Source: Cinnamomum chago
Taxonomy: Eukaryota; Streptophyta; Magnoliopsida; Laurales; Lauraceae
Length of the DNA: 64,000 bases
Direction of reading: 5' to 3'
Assembly (NCBI GenBank): GCA_038049695.1
Contig: CP142456.1
Span: 21,114,501-21,178,500 of the forward strand
Shown here: one piece after another, positions 57,456 to 64,000 of the stretch
How positions within the stretch are numbered: the first letter of the stretch is position 1
Layout: each line of letters opens with the position of its first letter
Position numbers and translations under genes: made by a program
The notes under the pieces: generated by a model
Seen by the model: only the letters and a program-made list of their open reading frames with translations
Told to the model about the DNA's origin: nothing
Databases searched by the model: none

Positions 57456-60400
57456 TGTAACGCCCCAATTCCGGATACCGATAAACTCGTTCGATCACCC
57501 GAAATTGGCGCGCTACTTCCCGGAAAATCCGAGAACTTCCAAGATCGTAGGCCGCAGTGAGGTCCAATTTAAAACTTTTTGAACCGAATAATATTCAATG
57601 GTTAAAACTTGCGGAAGCATAACATTTAAATGAAGCGGAAGCAATAAGTATCTATGTATAGAAAAGAGCAGAACAATAGTCTATTTAAAAGATTCGGTAT
57701 TAATCAAAGTTATACATTTTCATTCTACCCATCTCGCTACAAAATTTCCACTCAAACCCAAAATAATAAAGTCCCTCAAAACCCAGGTATAAACTCCTCC
57801 CCCTCCGGCTCGACATCAGTGTCGGCCGGGCCCCAAGCGTACTCTCCGGCTACAGGTGCCTCCAGGAGGACTAGTGCGTCGTCGGGAATCTCTGGGTCAA
57901 GGCCTAAGCACCATAGAATGGGTCAGATCTAAACGATCTGGCAAGATACAGCATACTACTAACATAGCATATATATCAAAGGAATTAAAGACGGGTACAT
58001 AAGTTAAATGAATAGCAAGGGAAAAGAACTAGGCAATTGTGCATGTAAAGCATAAGGAATCAGTATAAGGAAATCATCTACACAACTATAACTAAGTGGC
58101 ACATTCACACGAGCTGGAATACCGCGGGATATTATGCCGCGGCCCTCCCATACTGAACACAGTCGCGGTGGGGAATCTCACCAGGGAATAACTAATCCCG
58201 AATCTCACTCATCAACTCATCATCTCATCATCTCAACACACCAGATCGGCACGGTATGACACCTTGCCGTCTTAACCACACAGCTCATCATGATAGCTTC
58301 ACCATACTCAACTAGCTCCTACCGGGGATGATCAGTCCACAGGCTGAGCTTAAATCAACCGAGTGAATGTTCATGCCGACTCGAGAATAACTCTAAGGTC
58401 TGTGTCTGTCTAGGCTTTGCCTTGCGTGAACAAGGTCCTAACAATACCTCTATAAGGTTCACACATCTCAATTCAGTCTCTGGATCTCATTCAAGATCCA
58501 GGCCCACTCGTTGGATCCATACCAAGGCCCATCAGTACATGGCCTGGTCTAAAACCGTCCAAACGAGGCAACCAATCCATCTACTACTGACAAACAGTCC
58601 CATTATAATCCATACAACTTAACAGTCCAATAGAAACTATCTCTTCAAGCTAAAGGGTTCACATCACCACACTTAGGCCCAATAAGGGCCCGCCTAGACA
58701 CAGACACGGGTCAATGATCTCCGAAGTCACATCATCGGGTCACCTCTAGATACCCTAGGTTCAGGTCTTCCATTTATGTTCAATTAATGGTAAGCAGCTA
58801 TTCTAAAGATCTAAGAATGACAATAAATGATAACAGTGAAGTATAAACTTCAATCAGAGAATCAACGGGAAATCCAACGGTCCAATCCTAGGTAATGGGC
58901 CACTTTAGGTTCGGGTCTATCTCCGGTAATTCGATCTCCAAACGATGTCATTAATGCCATAAAACATTGTATTTGGTGCTTAGTTGGTTAAGGGCATCTA
59001 TGACAACTCTTAGAGGTCGAATCATCTTATATTATCAACCAAAACACTAAACAGTGGTCCCCGCGAGTCAAGGTTGAGCCACACCGTTGACTCGGGCTTA
59101 GGACACTGACAAATGCTCATTTGGATGGTCAATGGGCCCCACAACTGATCATATCTCCTAAGTGTTGAAAACTGGAACAATCCGGGTTTTCCAGGTGAAC
59201 CTGATGTGTTGTGAGCTCGGTGGATTTCCTGGCCGGGAAGATCAACCGAGTGCACTAACTAATCTGAATCAGGCTTCCTGGACAACTTGTATCGTTTCTA
59301 AAGGCTTACAGCGTGTCCGGTCAAACAACCAGGCCTAGGTGATTGACCACATACTCTGAAAACCTTAGAAAGATTGATGATCCAGCTTTAAACACTTTCT
59401 AAAGTAAAATCCTAAGTATCAAGTCCATTTGGGTGTAAGGAGTCTGAGTTTTGATTGAAGAACCAACTTTCAGTCACTTCCTGCACAACCCGCGTGAATC
59501 GGGTCAACCGGTGCGAGACCAGGTCAACCCGACTATTTGAAATGAAATTTGTGCAAGAAATGGCTAAGGGCCAGTTTTCCAAGAAATCTCAGTGTGGCCG
59601 GTTAACCGGCCTGCATAGTCCGGTTAACCGGCTGCACTGCAGCACTTCTCCAGAAGAAATAACTGGGAGCTGCCATTTCTGCAATTTCAGTGTGGCCGGT
59701 TGACCGGCCTGCAAAGCCCGGTTAACCGGCTACACTGCCGGTTAACCAACCGGTTAACCGGTTACACGAAACTAGGACAAAACCCAGTTTCTGCAGTCAC
59801 TCTGTTTTGGCTCCATTTCCACCCAAACTACTTCCAATCTCTTCCAAACTTCCCCCAAACACTTCTAATCAATTAACAACACAAAAACCATCCATCTATC
59901 ACCTTATGGCCCACTGATCTTCCAAATGGGGGGTGAAAACCCCCATCCATCAGTGACCCTTCCATCCAAACAAACACAACAAAGCTCACATGGTTTCTAA
60001 AACATAACAGAGCATATTTCTGAACTAAAACTACTGAATCATGAAATCAAACACATATCCTAAGTTATTAGTAAGATGCACTTGCCTCTTGTAGCTTGTG
60101 AATTGATTTGTAGAGAGAAGAGAGAAATAACAGGGAAGGTAAACCCAGAAATCAGTCCAGCAAAAATGCAGAGGAAGAAGAGGACGACACCACAGCAGCT
60201 CCTAAAAAGGGATTCCAGCAGTAGTAGAGTGTAGCAGCAGTAGCAGGAAGAAGTAAGAAGAAGAATACAGCTGCAGCTTCAAGTAGAAATTCCAGCTACA
60301 GCAATCAGTCCAGTAGAGACAGGGAAGTGAGGGAAGTGGAGAGGAAGAAGATGAGTAGCTGCTAGTGGAGTTTCCAGCAGAAATCAGTCCAGCAGAGAAG

Positions 60401-61175
60401 AAACAGTTGCAGCACAGCCCAGGGGGAAAATTTCAGCAGAGTAACAGTAGGGAAATGGAGAGAAAGAGATGGTCCAGCAGTTACAGAAGATGGAAGAAGA
60501 AGATGATGAACACAGCTGCAGCGATGGTCTTCAAAAATGGAATTTCCTTCAACAGCAGCTGGTTGCACTTGCTCGTACGTAAGAGAGGGAAAGAAGAGGA
60601 AGGAAGAGAGGAATGGGGAGGGTAGGCAGTTGAGCTGGGGAAGTTATCTTGGGATGGGGGCTGAAGGTCTTCTTGGGATGGGGGCTGGGATTAGGGTTTA
60701 GGGTTTATTGCAAATGTTAAGAGAGGTTTTATATAGGATTAGTGGAGTGATTGAAGACTATAGTACCCTTAGGGTTTAGTGGAATGAGGGTTAGGGTTTG
60801 GGGGTAGTTGGGTCATTAGGAAAGAAGGTTCTAGAGAGCACCTTTAGCTAACCCAACCTAATTAACTTGATTAATTAGACACTACTAACTAAGCCTAAGA
60901 TTAATTCATGCACCCAACTAATTAAAAACACTAACCTACTAAGTTAACCTAACTAACTTAGGAAATCTCACTAGTCAATATAATTAGCCCCAAACTAGCC
61001 CAATTAAAACAGTAATTAACCAAGATTAACAAAGATTAGCAATAATTAGTAGTAATTAGCAAAGATTAGTGAAGATTAGCGAAGATTAACATAATTAAAC
61101 AATAATTAAGATTAATTAAGATTAATTAGCCTATAAAATAGCCCTTAAAGGGCCCACCAAGGGTGGGACCTCACA
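57456..61175 (-). mobile_element. 5' LTR of the Tekay-like element (uninterrupted)
   Basis: 3720 bp. The TATA box on the minus strand is at about 60727-60735. It keeps the intact sequence GGCCGGTTGACCGGCC at 59694-59709, the empty form of the site hit by the Sirevirus-like element in the other LTR. About 28 bp at 57970-57998 have no counterpart in the left LTR. The TTAGGGTTTAGGGTTT words near 60690-60705 are LTR sequence. Frames at 57654-57932, 58422-58622, 59022-59255, 59455-59703 and 60365-60625 are not genes. Confidence 0.95.
59596..59763. repeat. Intact palindrome cluster of the Tekay-like LTR
   Basis: GGCCGGTTAACCGGCC (59596-59611), CCGGTTAACCGG (59620-59631), GGCCGGTTGACCGGCC (59694-59709, one central mismatch), CCGGTTAACCGG (59718-59729), and the compound CCGGTTAACCAACCGGTTAA (from 59738) are packed into 168 bp. 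In LTR orientation they lie about 970-1130 bp downstream of the TATA box. Confidence 0.95.
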
Positions 61176-61180
61176 GAAAC

Positions 61181-62605
61181 TGTCGTCACCAGCCAAACCA
61201 CATAGAACCTGTCACTTGGGCGCCACTGGTTGTGCGCCCAACTCACTAGAGTGACCTAGGCGCCACCGCAGGTGTGCCCAAGTCCTCCACCAGTCTTATT
61301 TCACCGATTTCAACATCTTTTCACCTCTTGAAGTAAAACCTGAAACTCCAGAACCTTCAACAACTAAAACAGAACCTTAATATATTTAAAAACACATTAA
61401 TCAGAACTTTAAGACACCTCTAATCCATCCCTAAATCACTCTTAATCAACCTTTAACTTAAAATAAACCAAACCAATAAGAATCACGATTAACAAGCTGC
61501 TTAGGTGTAGGAACTATCGAACTTAGGTTGTCTTTACACTCTAGGATTAGATTGAATTTCTCTATTAGATAGATTAGAGCATTAGTCTTCGTTCCATCAC
61601 CTTTCGTGTTCCATTAGGGGATCGGGAAAGCTGATGCTGGTGGTTTAGGACCTTATGTTAGGGTTAATCCGATGATCAGTAATAAAGCACTAATCACGTG
61701 AATCCAAGTAAAATTTCCTAGTTAGGCCCTTCTAGCCCCAATATCAAAAATCCCTAAAAACTATAAAACCAACAAAATAAATCGAAAAGGACTTTCCTTT
61801 ATTTCTTCTTCCACCTTAGGTGCTAGATATTTAATCAAGCTTAATGATAAAAAGGAATAAAGAACTGATTTCTAAAACTGAATAAATGAGAATGATGAGA
61901 TGAGATGAGTTATTTCACACACTTTGCATATTTTTATTTCGGCTCATCGGCCACCTCCAAATCAATCACGGCCCATCGGCGCCTTTAAAACAAACACCGA
62001 CCATCAGCCACCCTCAATCAATTACGGCCCATCGACCTTCCACTTTTATCACTCGTGTATCACACACGAAAAACACAGAGAACACAAGTCAAAGTCTCAT
62101 TTGTATCATCATTTTGGTTTACAAAGTCAGCCTTTAAACCCTATTTTGCCAAGGGATTTGAAAGGGGTACCCGAGAACGGGGTCGATCCTCTTCTTAAAT
62201 ATTTGGCACCCCCCCCTTTATTTTCTTATTTTAATTATTTTATTTTACTTGGATACACTATGATTTTGCTATGTGAGGATTAACCTTATTTGGCCTTTGA
62301 CTCATAACCCTAAATTGATCCTATATATATTAAAGAGACCCAAATTAATGTGATAGGAAAACCGTTGTGTGTTGCCGGCAGCATATTAGACGAGAGGAAT
62401 AACCCATCCATTCATTTTCTCCCATTTTTCTTCAGCTTTCGTCGAAGAACGGTGTTACGGCCGTTACCGTAGCTGACGATCGTGATCCGTCGATTTTGAG
62501 GGAAGTCGGAATTAATCTTCATTTTTTATGTAAAATTTAAATAGCACATATAATTGAATGGCAATTTCCCTCCCCGGGGGGGATCAAAATTCACATCCAA
62601 CAGCC
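61181..62605. other. Unassigned sequence with GGGCGCC inverted repeats (right part)
   Basis: This continues the sequence interrupted at 41295. It begins with CACTTGGGCGCCAC, GTGCGCCCAA, CTAGGCGCCACC and GTGTGCCCAAGT within 61203-61292. The remaining 1.3 kb has no coding domain; the frame at 61924-62283 reads through a short tandem repeat. A C run (62208-62216) and a GGGTACCC palindrome near 62165 are visible. Confidence 0.55.
61939..62040. repeat. Short tandem repeat, about 30 bp unit
   Basis: Four diverged units are centred on CGGCTCATCGGCCACC, CGGCCCATCGGCGCC, CCGACCATCAGCCACC and CGGCCCATCGACC, separated by AATCAAT-like spacers. Confidence 0.75.
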
Positions 62606-62611
62606 TGGCGA

Positions 62612-64000
62612 TGTGAATTTAAATTCAATCTTTTAATATTGCAAGTGAACAGCTGGCTTTTTCAGAGAGTGGCAAGTATAGGTCGAATCCCATATGGAGC
62701 ACTACTAAAGTATTTTTTTTATTAAAATTTGAAAAAAAAATTATAATGAAAATAAAAATAAATCAAGATTTGAATGAGAGATAAAGCTACTACGCAAGAT
62801 GAATGGATAACAATGATGATAAAGGTATATCAAAGCAACAAAGAGTTCATTAATTAATTTCAATTCTCAATCCACATACTTTAATTTAGTCTTTTGTCTG
62901 GCAAATAACTCAGATCAGAAACAACTCAATGTTTCTGTTCCGGAAGATGTTTTTCTTTTAAAATCCAATTCTTAAACAGAAGGACCCAAGATCTCCAACA
63001 CCTCGTAAAAATCACTTTGAGCATCAGTTAACAAATTAAGCATAAAATATCAAAGGTATAAAAACCTAAGTATATCCTATCACAAGAAGATTAACTGATC
63101 AAAAAGAAATTTATTTAAAATATAAAGCAGAGGTTTGCCTGCGGCACGAAGGCAGATTTATTATTCTACTAAACATGCATAATAGGGACATAAAAATTAA
63201 ATTGAAAATATAGAACAAAAATAAAATCATTTAACTTCACTTTGTACTGCAATCCAAAGAATCTACTCCTCCATTGTAAAAGATGTGATTTTCATTAAGA
63301 ACTTCATGGCAATTACAATTTTCTCTCACACTCTTCTAGCCTAGTTCTGGAACAGGGCCCCAGAGTACCCAAAGGAAAGAAGAGAAAAAGAAGATAAAAG
63401 AATTAGGGATGTCCAAGGGAGGAGTGTGTCTCACGTATGCTACCTTTTGGTTCCTTTTATATCTCCGGTTATCTTACAGATTCATTGAATCTGGACACCT
63501 TTGTTGTAGATTTGATTTATCTTCATTGATAAGATATATCTCTTATCCTTTTTGAATTTGAATGAGGTGGAAGCTTCTGGAAACCTCTGTGTGGCTTGGC
63601 TAATCTTCAAATGGGGTCCCACAAGGGATGTGTAGCAATTGATTATCAACTTTGTGGATTTAATTTGCAATCCTGTCTAAAAATGAACATGAAAATCTTT
63701 GAACCCATAATTTTTTCAATATAGCTCTGATTTGCACATTCTTTGGCTCCACGAATATCTACTCTGAATAAACTTTCCAACGGTAGGTTAGATTTCATCG
63801 ATCCGACAACTCATCTTCAAATGGTCAAAACTTTCAATCCAACCATCGCATCGATGAGCCATAACTTAAATCCGACTGTCGGATCAATGAAATTTACATA
63901 CCCTTGGAAAGCTTATTTCAGAGTAGATACTCGTGTAGCACAAGAATGCGCAAGTTAGAGCTATATTGACAAAGTCATGGGTCCGGAGATTTTCATGTTC
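62612..64000 (-). mobile_element. Athila-type LTR, inverted, running off the window
   Basis: 62612 to about 63805 is the reverse complement of about 35985-37186, diverged. The TATA match TTTTATATCTCC lies near 63458-63469. At 62612 the LTR terminus meets sequence that lacks the GGCGCC primer site, so this is either a solo LTR or the outer end of another copy. At about 63805 the orientation flips and the same LTR region (about 35940-36100) is read again on the + strand up to the window end. Confidence 0.8.
63680..64000. repeat. Imperfect inverted repeat with about 120 bp arms
   Basis: The left arm (about 63680-63805) and right arm (about 63866-64000) match the same LTR segment in opposite orientations; for example GAACATGAAAATC near 63691 pairs with GATTTTCATGTTC at the window end. 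The loop is about 60 bp. Confidence 0.8.

Larger units (their letters stand above)
41296..61175 (-). mobile_element. Tekay-like Ty3/gypsy element, nearly intact, TSD GAAAC
   Basis: Both LTRs start TGTAACGCCCC and end ACCTCACA on the + strand, and GAAAC flanks the element at 41291-41295 and 61176-61180. The tRNA-Met primer site adjoins the right LTR and the polypurine tract adjoins the left LTR, so the element runs on the minus strand. A single gag-pol frame lies between them. Excluding the nested insertion it is about 12.3 kb. The order PR-RT-RH-IN with a C-terminal chromodomain-like tail and long 3.7 kb LTRs suggest a chromovirus, most likely Tekay (Del). By eye the LTRs differ at about ten positions plus two indels, so the insertion is young. 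Confidence 0.93.

Overview
This is a plant nuclear window made almost entirely of nested transposable elements. No host protein-coding gene, tRNA, rRNA or CRISPR array can be supported. Signs of a plant are the Ty3/gypsy Tat, Tekay-like and Athila-like retrotransposons, a Sirevirus-like Ty1/copia derivative, a CACTA (En/Spm) transposon, hAT- and Tourist-like MITEs, and initiator tRNA-Met primer sites next to LTRs. The species cannot be named; a large, repeat-rich angiosperm genome fits best.

Layout. 1-2773 is unassigned and holds a degenerate minisatellite (648-1555) and a fold-back MITE (2330-2555). 2774-about 30170 is an old, decayed Tat-lineage element on the + strand. Its 5' LTR is cut at 3270 by a CACTA element (3270-about 17607) that carries a TNP2-type transposase pseudogene and a Transposase_24/Ulp1-protease pseudogene, and that itself contains a 2.2 kb solo LTR (4873-7070, TSD TCTTC). 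The right end of the CACTA and the rest of the LTR, primer site and gag start are missing, so a deletion joined CACTA sequence directly to gag. The Tat gag and pol then continue, split by a solo Sirevirus-type LTR (18850-20574, TSD ATAAT) and a hAT-like element (21594-22730, TSD ATTACCCC). After pol come 156-159 bp tandem repeats (about 25790-26460), an antisense spliced gene with its own TATA box (28871 to 26970) and the 3' LTR (from 29502).

30171-35270 is mostly unassigned. It contains a second Tat-type solo LTR (31692-32464, TSD AAGAT) and a Tourist-like MITE (32781-33222, TSD TTA). 35271-39824 is the 5' LTR, primer site and broken gag of an Athila-like element. Unassigned sequence (39825-41295, resuming at 61181) hosts a very young Tekay-like gypsy element on the minus strand (41296-61175, TSD GAAAC) with one 1510-codon gag-pol frame. 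Its left LTR carries an even younger non-autonomous Sirevirus-like element (43515-51130, TSD CGGTT), which keeps a 511-codon coiled-coil/zinc-knuckle Gag fragment and no pol. The uninterrupted right LTR preserves the empty insertion site. The window ends in an inverted Athila-type LTR that folds back on itself (62612-64000).

The most interesting signal cuts across families. Clusters of 12-16 bp palindromes (GTCGAC or GTTAAC core with CCGG or CTCGG arms) occur in the Sirevirus-like LTRs, the Tekay-like LTRs and the 2.2 kb solo LTR, with partly shared flanking bases. The Sirevirus-like element has inserted exactly inside one of these palindromes. Boundaries given with target-site duplications are read directly from the sequence; lineage names rest on protein motifs and structure; ages and mechanisms are inference.
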